Shown in pieces: positions 23,885 to 32,436 of a DNA stretch of 64,000 nucleotides. The stretch's first letter is position 1, and each line of letters starts with the position of its first letter. The stretch comes from Ectopseudomonas alcaliphila (GTDB lineage: Bacteria > Pseudomonadota > Gammaproteobacteria > Pseudomonadales > Pseudomonadaceae): assembly GCF_900101755.1 (NCBI RefSeq), contig NZ_FNAE01000006.1:217380-281379 (forward strand), given 5' to 3'. Under the pieces are notes generated by a model. The model worked only from the letters and a program-made list of their open reading frames with translations, was not told the origin of the DNA and ran no database searches. Made by a program: the position numbers and the translations under genes.

Positions 23885-23913
23885 AGCCTGGTCAGTGATG
23901 ACCAGGCTTTTTT
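23885..23913. terminator. intrinsic terminator beside attachment site 1
   Basis: A perfect 10-bp stem AGCCTGGTCA / TGACCAGGCT with a GTGA loop and six Ts. On the other strand it also ends the convergent integrase gene, so it may act in both directions. An analogous terminator follows attachment site copy 2. Confidence 0.85.
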
Positions 23914-23940
23914 GTGTCAGGGACTTTTGCGGGACTTTTT

Positions 23941-25140
23941 TCATCCTGCCATCCTCCTCAAAATTGTCAGGGCCGGCCCGCGCGAGTCGGTAACCGAAAT
24001 CCTGTTGGCTTCATCGATCAGTTTGCCCAGCTCGGCGACCGAGTAGTGACTGGTGATGCTGCCGTTCTTGTGGCCCAGCAGAGCCTTCCTGTCCTCCTCC
24101 GTTACCCCTGCTGCCCGAAGTCTTCGACCGAAGGTGTGCTTTAGGTCGTGAACGCGGATCGAAGCAAATCCAGCTGGGGCAGGGCGCAGAAAACGTTCTT
24201 GGAACTTCTTAGCTGCTCTGACCCTGGCCTTCTTCCATGCTGAATCGTTCATCCGGTGAACTGGAGTGGCCTTGCCGTTTCGATCGGGTTGTCCGTAAGG
24301 AAATACCCAAATCGGATCAAGCTCGCGCTGTCCCTCGATGACCGGCTTGGCTACGTTGTTGAGCACAACGAGGCGCTCGTCGCTGTTCTTGACCCCGGAG
24401 CTCTCATGTCGGCCACCAAAATCCGCCGGTATGAGAAACACGCTGGTGTTGAGCTCAGGAATCGGTATCTCCCAATCCCAGCGAAGCTTCACAACTTCCT
24501 GCTCTCGTGAGCCGCTATTGACCTTGTATAGGGCCATGCGGCGCAAATGATCAGGCAGTTCGGCGAAGAGAATCGACTGCTCTTCCCAGGACATCGGGTA
24601 GGGCATGCGTCTGGTTTTCTTCTCTTCCAGCTTGGTGATCATCGGTACTACGTCGAGCCAGGGACGCTTCTGCTCATCACGCCATTTTCGGGCGCATAGA
24701 TTCAAGATGCGTATGACGCGTTCCAGGGCGATGTTCACCGTGCGGTGTGAGACGCCAGGCTTCAACTTGCCATCGCTGGTTTTGGTGCTCTTGAGTCGAT
24801 CCCTTATGTAGGGAGCCAGAGTCTCGTCGTCGACATGAGTCAGAGGCTGGTCGCCAATATACGGGTCCAACTGCTCCAGATAGATGGCTGTGAGGCCTAT
24901 CGACGGCTGACCCTTGAATTCGGTCAGGTAACGCGTAGCAGCTTCCCGCCACGTTCTGATCTTGCGGACGCCGTAGATCTTCTGTTCCCGGAGCTTTTCC
25001 AGCTTGTGTATCAGGTACTGCTCTGCCTCCTTCCTATCGCTTGATCCAGTGCTTTCCTGAATTCGCTGACCTCTGAAGACCTTGTCGATGTGCCAGGTCC
25101 CGTTCCTTTTGTAGAGGCCACTAATGGTTTTTCGCGCCAT
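23941..25140 (-). CDS. int: tyrosine-type site-specific integrase
   Basis: A 399-residue phage/ICE integrase. The N-terminal arm-binding and core-binding regions are followed by the catalytic domain: Arg212 (NSGSREQEVVKLRW), box II HDLKHTFGRRLR at 331-342, His357 (LLGHKNGS) and the nucleophile Tyr366 (SHYSVAELG). Box II has Lys where the second catalytic Arg usually stands; I believe this HDLKH form recurs in some phage integrases. The gene lies 72 bases from attachment site copy 1 and reads towards it, as expected for the enzyme that inserted the island into tRNA-Pro. Confidence 0.9.
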   Translation of the reverse strand: MARKTISGLYKRNGTWHIDKVFRGQRIQESTGSSDRKEAEQYLIHKLEKLREQKIYGVRKIRTWREAATRYLTEFKGQPSIGLTAIYLEQLDPYIGDQPLTHVDDETLAPYIRDRLKSTKTSDGKLKPGVSHRTVNIALERVIRILNLCARKWRDEQKRPWLDVVPMITKLEEKKTRRMPYPMSWEEQSILFAELPDHLRRMALYKVNSGSREQEVVKLRWDWEIPIPELNTSVFLIPADFGGRHESSGVKNSDERLVVLNNVAKPVIEGQRELDPIWVFPYGQPDRNGKATPVHRMNDSAWKKARVRAAKKFQERFLRPAPAGFASIRVHDLKHTFGRRLRAAGVTEEDRKALLGHKNGSITSHYSVAELGKLIDEANRISVTDSRGPALTILRRMAG

Positions 25141-25421
25141 GGTTTTCCTCCTTGGCGCTCGCTGCGGGAGTGATCATGTCCCTTGGCACCTTCCTTTTCA
25201 ATGATGGCCTGGTCGATGTAGGTGTCTGCCCAGGCATCCAGTTCTTCGCGATCAAAGCCGATGCCTTGCACTCCAATGCGGAATTCCCGCACGTAAGGCC
25301 GGACGGTTTTGTTGAATTCTGTGCGGCACATGCCGAGGTAGGCGGGGGCCGCACTGGCTCGCAGGATTCGGGGTGGGCAGGTGATCAAGCGTGCTGCTAT
25401 CTGTTCAGATGATGCGGGCAT
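25011..25421 (-). CDS. excisionase-like DNA-binding protein overlapping the integrase
   Basis: A 136-residue frame starting at the ATG at 25421 (MPASSEQIAARLI). Residues ~20-65 carry an AlpA/excisionase-type winged-helix pattern: APAYLGMCRTEFNKTVRPYV, then GIGFDREELDAWADTYI. Such proteins bend attachment DNA and tip the integrase towards excision. The C-terminal ~43 residues overlap the integrase gene's 5' end by 130 bases in another frame, which is unusually long and would couple the two genes. The open frame extends further upstream without homology-like sequence. Confidence 0.65.
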   Translation of the reverse strand: MPASSEQIAARLITCPPRILRASAAPAYLGMCRTEFNKTVRPYVREFRIGVQGIGFDREELDAWADTYIDQAIIEKEGAKGHDHSRSERQGGKPWREKPLVASTKGTGPGTSTRSSEVSEFRKALDQAIGRRQSST

Positions 25422-25611
25422 GAATGTCGCCTCCTTATCGGCCCTGATCCGTGCTGCAGATGCTGTCCGCTGCTCGCTGGACGAACAACGTGGTGGAGGG
25501 GGCTGCGGAGGGTTTGGTACAACAACCGTTTTGGCTCGGTTTGACCTGATGGATCGTGGCGTATGGCCTGTCGTTGGCTGGTACGGTGATATCAGGCTTA
25601 AGGATTGATGC

Positions 25612-26910
25612 GTGTCTTCCGAAGAGGTATCCCAGCAACCTGGTTCCAGTCCTGGTGGCCCAGTCAGTCGTGAGGAGATGTACGCAGAGGTGTGGCGGCT
25701 TCCCATGACCAAGATCGCGGATCACCACCGTGTTTCTTCCAGCTTCTTGGCGCGCGCGTGTACCCGCATGAATGTCCCGCGGCCGCCGCGTGGGCATTGG
25801 GTAAAGCTGGAGAATGGAATACCGAGTCCTCAGCCATCCTTGCCTGAGGCTGGGCCTGGTGACCTTCAGGTATGACGCAGGGGAGATGCTCTTGGTGCTG
25901 TTTCTCGACCGGTACCGAAAGCACCTGCACCGCGCAAAATCAAACCCGAACAGCTCCGCATATCGCGATCAAGGCAGCATCCTGTTGTCGTGGGGGCGTA
26001 TGAGGTCTTTGAGCAGGGGCGTGTCATCGACCAAGGATTCCTCAAGCCAGGTAGGCAGCGTCTGGTGGATGTCGTGGTAACCAAGCCTCAGCTTGAGCCT
26101 GCCCTGAAACTGGCGAATCAGCTGTTTCTCAAGCTGGAGGCTGCCGGCCATCGCGTGATGTTTGCTCCGAGTGACCGTACTTATGCCAGGGCTTCGTTTG
26201 ATGAGCATGAGTATCTACCCAAGAAGCCAAGGCACCGGCATCCGGCGTTGTGGTCACCATCCAAGCCCACAGTGGTCTTCATCGGGACGGTTTCCATTGG
26301 GCTGACGTTGTTTGAGATGACTGAGGAGCTGGAGGCCCGCTACATCGATGGCAAGTACGTCCCCACCTCCAAGATACCGTCGCAGCAAATGCGCCGCTTA
26401 AGCTCAACCTGGAACTGGTCGACGCGCATGGATTTTGCGACCGGCCGCCTATGTATAAGGGCGTTCTCGCCATATCCGTGGACTGATTGGTCTCAGAGTT
26501 GGAAGGAGGCTAAGCAAGGCTCGCTACGTGGTCAGCTGGATGAGATCGTGCAGCAGCTCACGGACGCCGCGCCTGTAATCGCCCGATTGGTAGAGGAAGC
26601 CGAGGAGCAGGCCAGAATTCGTCAGCAGGAGTGGAAGGAGCAGATTCGCCGGCGTGAGGAGAGAGAGCGAATTCGACTGCAAAACGAGGCAAGGGAGCAG
26701 GCGAGGGCTGACTTGCTATGTGCCATCAAGCAGTGGGATGACATAAAGCGGATCCAGGCCTTTTTCAGTGATGCGGAGAGCTCCGTATCGAATCTGCCCG
26801 AAGCTGCGCGATGCATTGCTATGGACAAGCTCGCCCAAGCGCGTGAGCTTGTTGGCGAGCTGGATCCGCTACAGGCGTTGCTGGAATGGAAGGGGCCTCA
26901 AGAGCGCTGA
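25612..26910 (+). pseudogene. conserved hypothetical protein with in-frame TGA
   Basis: One continuous frame of 433 codons broken only by a TGA at 25873-25875. The N-terminal 87 residues (SREEMYAEVWRLPMTKIADH; MNVPRPPRGHWVKLENG) are a homeodomain-like motif that I recognise as the start of a longer conserved hypothetical family. After the TGA the same frame resumes with basic residues and continues 345 codons to a long Arg/Glu coiled coil (residues ~340-380). A CGA-to-TGA change is the simplest explanation. Start GTG with AAGGA upstream; an ATG at 25990 could still express the C-terminal part. The function is unknown. Confidence 0.65.
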
Positions 26911-26947
26911 GACTGATGCTGTCTGGGTTTACGAAATGCGGGAAATG

Positions 26948-26969
26948 CTCACTGATGGTGAGTATTTTT
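26948..26969 (+). terminator. weak intrinsic terminator after the interrupted gene
   Basis: A short stem CTCAC / GTGAG with a TGATG loop, followed by TATTTTTG. The 5-bp stem is modest. The remaining ~190 bases up to the hip operator show no gene that I can support. Confidence 0.5.
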
Positions 26970-27161
26970 GATATTTCTTAAACCTGTTGCTCTGGGCGTT
27001 TCTTCCCAGTCCACCGGATGCAACCGTATAGACCTATCCGCAAGTGCTGGAAGCCAACCTCCAGCGCAATCTCTAATGGTGTGGTGGCTCATGGCAGGGT
27101 CGCGTCGATTCTAGGTTTTGATAAGCCCATTCCCTTTGATTTCTCCGTTGGTTCGGTATAG

Positions 27162-27196
27162 GTTACATATAACGTAAATTGTCTCGTATACATAAC
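27162..27196. promoter_or_regulatory. candidate HipB operator upstream of hipBA
   Basis: Two inverted, imperfect half-sites, GTTACATATAAC at 27162-27173 and CGTATACATAAC at 27185-27196 (8 of 12 positions agree when inverted), separated by 11 bases and ending at the hipB ATG. This AT-rich spacing suits autorepression by the HipB dimer. No binding data are implied. Confidence 0.45.
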
Positions 27197-27448
27197 ATGG
27201 ACTATTCCCTCATCACACTGCGACTTGGCGAGCAGCTTCGGCAGCGCCGTCTGAATCGCGGGCTGACGCAGGCCGCGCTCGCTTCCCTTGCGGGCATCAC
27301 CCGCCAGAAGGTTATCGCCATCGAGAGGGGCGACCTCTCGGTGGGGATGATTGCTTATGCGCGAGTACTAGCCGCCCTCGACTCTGAGCTCAATGTGGTG
27401 CCGGCAGCCATGCCCACTCTGGACGAAATCCATGGAGTATTCGACTGA
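27197..27448 (+). CDS. hipB: HipB-like antitoxin, XRE family
   Basis: An 83-residue Cro/CI-type helix-turn-helix protein. LGEQLRQRRLNRGLTQAALA begins the domain and LAGITRQKVIAIERGDLSVG gives the recognition helix. The ATG at 27197 is preferred over a TTG six codons upstream. It overlaps the hipA start by one base and would both neutralise the kinase and repress the operon. It probably contributes to maintenance of the island. Confidence 0.85.
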   Translation: MDYSLITLRLGEQLRQRRLNRGLTQAALASLAGITRQKVIAIERGDLSVGMIAYARVLAALDSELNVVPAAMPTLDEIHGVFD

Positions 27449-28644
27449 TGACTGCCGTGCTGCAGGTTGCAACGCCTGAGGGTGCCAGTGGGAGGATTCT
27501 TACCAGTGGCACTGACTACCTGTTCCGCTACCACGAGGACGCTAAGGCTCAGGCAGCGATCAGCTTGCTCATGCCTGTGCGCTTGGACGAATACCGCCAT
27601 CGGGAGCTGCACCCCATTTTCCAGATGAACCTGCCGGAAGGCTACGTCTTGGAGCAACTGCGCAACCGTCTGGCCAAGGTGGCCAACGTTGACCCGATGT
27701 TGCTGTTGGCACTGTCTGGGAGCAGTTCGCCTATCGGGCGGGTGGCGGTCAGTTCCCCTGAGGTCGATGCGCTGTTACGCAGGCAGCAGTTCCCCGGAGA
27801 AAAATTGGAAGAAATCCTCGCCTGGGACGGAGCAGAAGATATTTTTGCCGGCTTAGTGGATCGTTACATCCTGCGTGCCGGTATATCGGGCGTTCAGCCA
27901 AAGGTGCTGGTGCCAGAACATCAGGACTCGGTGCCACAACGCTTCACCTCAAAAACCTCCGATCTGATCATCAAGAGCGGTCGGGATGAGTTTCCCGGGC
28001 TGGCGATCAACGAGTTCCTCTGCATGTCTGTGGCAAAGGAGGTTGGCATTGCCGTGCCAGAATTCTACCTCTCCGACAATGCCAAGCTGTTCGTCATGCG
28101 CCGCTTCGACCGGGATAAGCAGCTCAACCCCATCGGCTTCGAGGATATGGCGGCATTGATGGGGCTGGCTGCGGAGCAAAAATACAGCAAGAGCTATTCG
28201 GCCATTGCCAAAGCCATCCGCCTATTCTGCGCGCCTGAACAGGTGCAAGAATCGCTGGCACAGCTTTTCGCCATCGTGACCTTGAGCTGCATCGTTGGTA
28301 ACGGTGACGCCCATCTGAAAAACTTCGGGCTGCTGTATTCCGACCCTACTCAGCGCGACGCGCGGCTCGCCCCAGCCTACGATATCGTCAACACCACTGC
28401 CTATATTCCTGAGGACGTATTAGCGCTGGATCTAGTGGGTAACAAATCGCTCTTTGCGTCGCGGCAAGGGCTTCTGGACTTCGCCCAAGTCTGTGATGTA
28501 GTGCGGCCAGAAGAAGTAATCCGCGGACAGTTAAGTGCGCTTGACCAGGTACTGGCACGCTCAACTGAGCTGAGCGAGCAAGCACCGCATGTGGTCGCGG
28601 CAATCAGGCATTGTGCTGAGCCGTTCATGAAAACCTTTGGCTAG
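27448..28644 (+). CDS. hipA: HipA-family serine/threonine kinase toxin
   Basis: A 398-residue protein. Features are the N-terminal subdomain (FQMNLPEGYVLEQLRNRL), the nucleotide-binding stretch GISGVQPKVLVP, the catalytic loop GNGDAHLKNFGLLY (catalytic Asp within NGDAH) and the metal-binding AYDIVNT. HipA kinases phosphorylate translation factors such as glutamyl-tRNA synthetase and arrest growth. All key motifs are intact, so this toxin looks functional. It is slightly shorter than E. coli HipA (440). Confidence 0.9.
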   Translation: MTAVLQVATPEGASGRILTSGTDYLFRYHEDAKAQAAISLLMPVRLDEYRHRELHPIFQMNLPEGYVLEQLRNRLAKVANVDPMLLLALSGSSSPIGRVAVSSPEVDALLRRQQFPGEKLEEILAWDGAEDIFAGLVDRYILRAGISGVQPKVLVPEHQDSVPQRFTSKTSDLIIKSGRDEFPGLAINEFLCMSVAKEVGIAVPEFYLSDNAKLFVMRRFDRDKQLNPIGFEDMAALMGLAAEQKYSKSYSAIAKAIRLFCAPEQVQESLAQLFAIVTLSCIVGNGDAHLKNFGLLYSDPTQRDARLAPAYDIVNTTAYIPEDVLALDLVGNKSLFASRQGLLDFAQVCDVVRPEEVIRGQLSALDQVLARSTELSEQAPHVVAAIRHCAEPFMKTFG

Positions 28645-28726
28645 AACGGCAGTGCAGGTTCCGATATATGGCTGGTTTTTGACAAAGGGATGTGAACTCA
28701 ATATCGCATACCGCTAAAGGTCGGCC

Positions 28727-28909
28727 TCAAACCGGTTGTACTGATAGAGACAGCTCTCTTATGTGTTTCGCTTCTTCGAGTACCTTGCGCTGACTTTCGA
28801 TGGCGCGCTCAGCTGCTGCAATGTAAGCAGTGCGCTTGGCTGTATCAGAGCTGCTCCTGAAAAAAGTCGACAGCGGGCTTGAATTGCGCCCGAGAGCCTT
28901 TCCTTTCAT
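28727..28909 (-). CDS. small hypothetical protein downstream of higA (60 aa)
   Basis: A 60-residue basic protein (MKGKALGRNSSPLSTFFRSS; then a helix AAERAIESQRKVLEEAKHIR). The start at 28909 has GGGAGG about 8 bases upstream. It lies 32 bases after higA on the same strand and may be its third operon member. I do not recognise the family with certainty. Confidence 0.45.
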   Translation of the reverse strand: MKGKALGRNSSPLSTFFRSSSDTAKRTAYIAAAERAIESQRKVLEEAKHIRELSLSVQPV

Positions 28910-28941
28910 CGAAGTCGCCTCCCTCATTCTTCCATACGGAA

Positions 28942-29229
28942 CTAAGCAATCGCAGCAAAGCGCTCGATGTGCGGCTGTTCGCGATGCCTGGCTTGCCAAA
29001 GGTCGTAGTCGGCTTGCACTCCAAGCCAGGTGCGAGCTTTGCCGATGCCTGCCAACTCTAGGCGAACAGCCAAATCCGGACTGACCGGCGCATGGCCGTG
29101 CAAGATGCGAGACAGGGATTCCCGCGCAAAGCCAAGGCGGCGGGCAAGTTCGGCAATGCTGATGCCCAGTTCGGGGAGCACGTCCTCAAGCAGGGTTTCA
29201 CCAGGATGCGGTGGGTTGAACATGGTCAT
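28942..29229 (-). CDS. higA: HigA-family antitoxin
   Basis: A 95-residue XRE-type protein with the HigA/VapI opening FNPPHPGETLLEDVLPELG and the helix-turn-helix SIAELARRLGFARESLSRIL. It follows the toxin gene higB by 17 bases, the toxin-first order typical of higBA. It is intact even though the toxin gene is frameshifted. Confidence 0.85.
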   Translation of the reverse strand: MTMFNPPHPGETLLEDVLPELGISIAELARRLGFARESLSRILHGHAPVSPDLAVRLELAGIGKARTWLGVQADYDLWQARHREQPHIERFAAIA

Positions 29230-29246
29230 GGATAACCCCCTCCTGT

Positions 29247-29524
29247 TTAGTGATAGTCAAGGTAGTCGACGAGCTCGATGTCGCTACCCACGAATCGAAA
29301 GATCACTCGCCAGTTTCCATTGACGGTGGGTGACCAGAATTCTTCCAGTTCCCCTTTGAGGGGATGTAGCCGCCAACCGGGGATGTCGAGGTCGGCGGGT
29401 TCATTGGCTCTATCCATAAAACTCAGCATTCGGCCCAGGCGCTTTGCGTGGTCGGCCCGGATGCCTTTGGTTGAGCCAGATTCAAAAAAATGCGTAGACC
29501 TTTGTGCCGGGAGCTTACGATCAT
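29247..29524 (-). pseudogene. higB: HigB-family toxin gene with frameshift in an A7/T7 run
   Basis: From the ATG at 29524 the frame reads MIVSSRHKGLRIF, the expected HigB start, but the coding T7 run (29484-29490 on the + strand as A7) is one base short. Only by shifting frame there does the protein continue as FESGSTKGIRADHAKRLG, then NIPGWRLHPLKGE-like and NWRVIFRFVG sequence to VDYLDYH, the family ending. With one more T the product would be 92 residues, normal for this mRNA interferase. It could be a decayed toxin, a slippage-controlled gene or a sequencing error. Confidence 0.75.
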
Positions 29525-29614
29525 GGCGATAAGTGTGATGTATTAGGTCACGGTTTTCAACCGTATGTGGGTTTTCTGCCGTTGTCATCACGGCAGCTGG
29601 GAGGGGATGCAGGC

Positions 29615-29851
29615 TTATAAATTGCCGGTGCAAGATTGTGTATTTGTTCTCCTGAACACCCGATCCCTCGCCATGAAGGCCTCCTGCATGTGCGGAATGA
29701 GCGTCAGGGCGTCGACTTCTTCACCGTAGGTCTGTGAGTGCAGCGCCGCGTAGCGCTCAAGGTCGGCCTTCAGGCTGGCCGGGCAGGTGAAGGTCAGCTT
29801 CAGGTTCTCGGTTCTCGGCAGTGGGCCGAGGCGCAGCTTGGTCATGCTCAT
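29615..29851 (-). CDS. DUF2274-type conjugation-associated protein
   Basis: A 78-residue protein (KLRLGPLPRTENLKLTFTCP; then SLKADLERYAALHSQTYGEE) that follows trbI in many integrative conjugative elements and looks like a small DNA-binding protein. It starts in an ATGA overlap with the trbI stop, confirming the operon order trbF-trbG-trbI-this gene. It seems intact. Confidence 0.7.
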   Translation of the reverse strand: MSMTKLRLGPLPRTENLKLTFTCPASLKADLERYAALHSQTYGEEVDALTLIPHMQEAFMARDRVFRRTNTQSCTGNL

Positions 29852-31086
29852 TGCGGGTTCCTCTGTTGAGTGGAGAAAGGCTGATAGGGACGCAGCACCA
29901 GATCGCGGTTGACGATCACGCGCAGGGGCAGGCCAGGGCGCTGGGTCAGTGTGGGCTGGATGTCGAGGTTGCGGCGGGTGACTTCCTGGCCGACCTGATT
30001 CACCGTGTCCTGCAGGCTGTCGCGTCCGGCGATGATGATGCGGTTGCCATCGGTGCGACTGGTCGGTGCCGCCAACTCGGCTCCGATGCCCAGCAGGCTG
30101 GTCATGGCCGCGCCGGCGACGATCCGATCCCAATGCCAGTCGACGCCATCCTCGAGACCGGCATAGCCGGCGGCGTCGGTACCGACCAGGTTGTCGAGCT
30201 GGAAAGACGAGGTGTCCGGCAGGATCACCCGCTGCCACACCACCTGCACGCGGCTCTGCCCGTAGTTCACCTGGCTGTTGTAGCGACCCAGCAGGCGGGC
30301 GCCTTGGGGGATAAGCACGTGTTCACCGGCGGCGCTGTCGTAGACCGGCTCGGTCACCGTGGCGATCACGTCGCCGGGTAGATCCGACTTGATGCCAGTT
30401 ACCAGTGCTGCCGCGATGACGGTGCCGGCCATCACCTGGTAGGGCGACTCAGGCATCTGCAGCAATCCGGAATTACGGATTTGTGCGTTTACGGATTTAC
30501 TGAGAAACGCCTCGTTCCGCCCCTGCTGCGTTGGTGTTCCTTACGCCTGACGAAGCCATACCCAGAGCCGGGGAATCGAGTTGAGCGCCACCACCAGATG
30601 CGATATTCGATTTCCGCGCGCTGCTGGTCTGGAAGAAGACCGAGGACTGTGCTGCTTCTTCGGCTTCCTTGAGCAGGGCCAGGCGCTCAGCTTCGGCGGC
30701 ATCTGGCCCGTGTCCATAACCTTGCGCCTGTTGCTCCGCCCAGAGGATTGGCCCGCCCAGATCGCCGGGCAGTGGCGGCCCTAGTTGCGGTACTTCGGGC
30801 GCAGGTGGAGGCGGCTCTGCCGGCAACCGCTCCAGCCCCTCGGAGCGTGCCACGCGGTCGACGTTGTATAGCTCGTTCGGCTCGGCGCCCTGACGGCGTT
30901 GCTGTGGTTGCAGTGACCACAGCATGGCACCGAGCACCGCAGCCGATAGGCCGCCGACCACTACCGCCAGCATGCGTGATTGAGCCGAGTGACCGGACGC
31001 GGCTTGGCGCGCAGCTCCAGCGACTCCGGTGCCTCCTTGGCCGGTAGCGAGGTTGCCGCGGTTTGTTTGTCGTCATTGGCCGTCAT
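29848..31086 (-). pseudogene. trbI: TrbI (VirB10-like) conjugative transfer protein, two frameshifts
   Basis: Three reading-frame pieces make one TrbI: an N-terminus from the ATG at 31086 (MTANDDKQTAATSLPAKEAP, then RPVTRLNHA); a membrane-anchor piece (MLAVVVGGLSAAVLGAMLWS) entered by a shift near 30972; and the C-terminal VirB10 domain (QMPESPYQVMAGTVIAAALV; GEHVLIPQGARLLGRYNSQV) entered by a second shift near 30530. TrbI bridges both membranes in the mating channel. With two shifts it is almost certainly dead. It sits 2 bases after trbG. Confidence 0.8.
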
Positions 31087-31088
31087 GC

Positions 31089-32075
31089 TCAAGGCCTCCG
31101 TGTCACGCCGTCGGTGCGTTCGATCCTCACCACGTCACCCTTGTCGGCGCCCAGGCGCAGCTCGGCCGCGCCGAACAGGCGGTCGACAATGTAATAGGGT
31201 GAGCGGAAGCGATAGTTGACCAGCTGTCCGCCACCTTCGGGGCCTATCACGAACAGCGGCGGCAGCTCGCCCTGGGCGATGCCTGCGGGGAACTGGATAT
31301 ACACCTTGCGGCCGTCATCGAAGGCACGTAGAGGCTTCCAGGGTGGATTGCTGCCGCTGATCGCATAGCGAAAGCGCAATTGTTCCAAGACCAGGCCTGC
31401 GTCCACCGGCGCCGCGGCTTGAGCGGCACTGGCGCGGCGTTGCAGGGCGAGCATGCGATCCTTCGGATAGTTCCAGGACACCGACGCCATCCAGGCCTGC
31501 TCGGTGGAACTCAGCTCGATCAGGTAGGTGCGGCGCGTGGTGGTGATCACCAAGTTGGTCTTGAGGTCGACGCGTGTCGGCTTGATCAGCACACTGGTGC
31601 GTAGCTCGTCTCCGCTTCCGCTGGTGGTGTCGCCGACGATCCAGCGCACGGTGTCGCCGGCGGCCACGGTGACCAACTCCTCGCCAGGCTGCAGGTTGAT
31701 CGCCGTGACCCGATCCGGGCTGGCGTACACCTGATACAGCGCACCATCAAAGTAGGGCCACACCTGGATGGCGTTGATATAGCCCTCGCGACTCGGTGCC
31801 ACGCGGGCGCCACGATTGGCGCGCGAGACCCGGACGCGCTCGTCGGCCGGTTCCTTGGCCGATTTGCTGGGTTGAGTTTCCGGCAGCGGCTTGAGCTGCG
31901 CCGGCAATGCCAAGGGCTTGGGTACTTCTACCACTCCGATGGGCCTGGGCGGCTCCGGCAGACGTTGCGCCTCGACCGGTTTATCCAGCGCGATCACTGG
32001 CGGCTGCTGGCTGGCACAACCGGCCAGCACGCTCAGCAGCAGAGGGCAGATTGAGAGGTTAAGGGAGGTTTTCAT
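31089..32075 (-). CDS. trbG: TrbG (VirB9-like) conjugative transfer lipoprotein
   Basis: A 328-residue protein with a lipoprotein signal (LLLSVLAGCASQQ), a Pro-rich linker and the VirB9-type C-terminal domain (INAIQVWPYFDGALYQVYAS; TYLIELSSTEQAWMASVSW). It normally joins the outer-membrane core of the type IV mating channel. The frame is intact, but its partners on both sides are broken, so it cannot assemble a working apparatus from this locus. It is coupled to trbF by an ATGA overlap. Confidence 0.85.
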   Translation of the reverse strand: MKTSLNLSICPLLLSVLAGCASQQPPVIALDKPVEAQRLPEPPRPIGVVEVPKPLALPAQLKPLPETQPSKSAKEPADERVRVSRANRGARVAPSREGYINAIQVWPYFDGALYQVYASPDRVTAINLQPGEELVTVAAGDTVRWIVGDTTSGSGDELRTSVLIKPTRVDLKTNLVITTTRRTYLIELSSTEQAWMASVSWNYPKDRMLALQRRASAAQAAAPVDAGLVLEQLRFRYAISGSNPPWKPLRAFDDGRKVYIQFPAGIAQGELPPLFVIGPEGGGQLVNYRFRSPYYIVDRLFGAAELRLGADKGDVVRIERTDGVTRRP

Positions 32076-32436
32076 GGTTTCTTGGCTCCTTCCGTAGTGT
32101 CCAGTTCACGGCTCCAGGACAGGCCGTTGACGTAGATTTCGAGCGGGTTGCGGCGCAGTTTTTCCTCGGTGCGTGGAGGTTGCAGTACCCGCGAGATCAC
32201 CGCGGTCCAGCGCTCCAGGCCGGCGGCTGAACCGTGCACGAAACGGCGTTCGACCCAGCGCACCTGGAATGAACTGTCGCTGGCACGCACCACGCTGGTG
32301 ACTTCCACCGATACCGACTCCTTGCCGACCCGGGTGAAGGGATCGTTGGCGCGGGCATAATCATTGAGGGTGGCTGCGCCTCTGTCGGTGGTGGAGTGAT
32401 AGGCCTCCAGCCATTTCTGCCGCACCACCAGCCGTC
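32072..32436 (-). pseudogene. trbF: TrbF (VirB8-like) C-terminal fragment
   Basis: About 120 residues (RRLVVRQKWLEAYHSTTDRG; LNDYARANDPFTRVGKESV; ending SRELDTTEGAKKP) matching the C-terminal half of TrbF. The N-terminal cytoplasmic part and transmembrane helix are missing. At ~32433-32445 the sequence switches abruptly to the 3' part of a LysR gene on the same strand. This is a deletion or insertion junction in the conjugation operon. Confidence 0.75.

Noticed and set aside
29615..30238. 207-residue single protein covering the DUF2274 gene
   Set aside because: The N-terminal 125 residues are trbI DNA read out of frame; the real gene starts at 29851 in an ATGA overlap with trbI.
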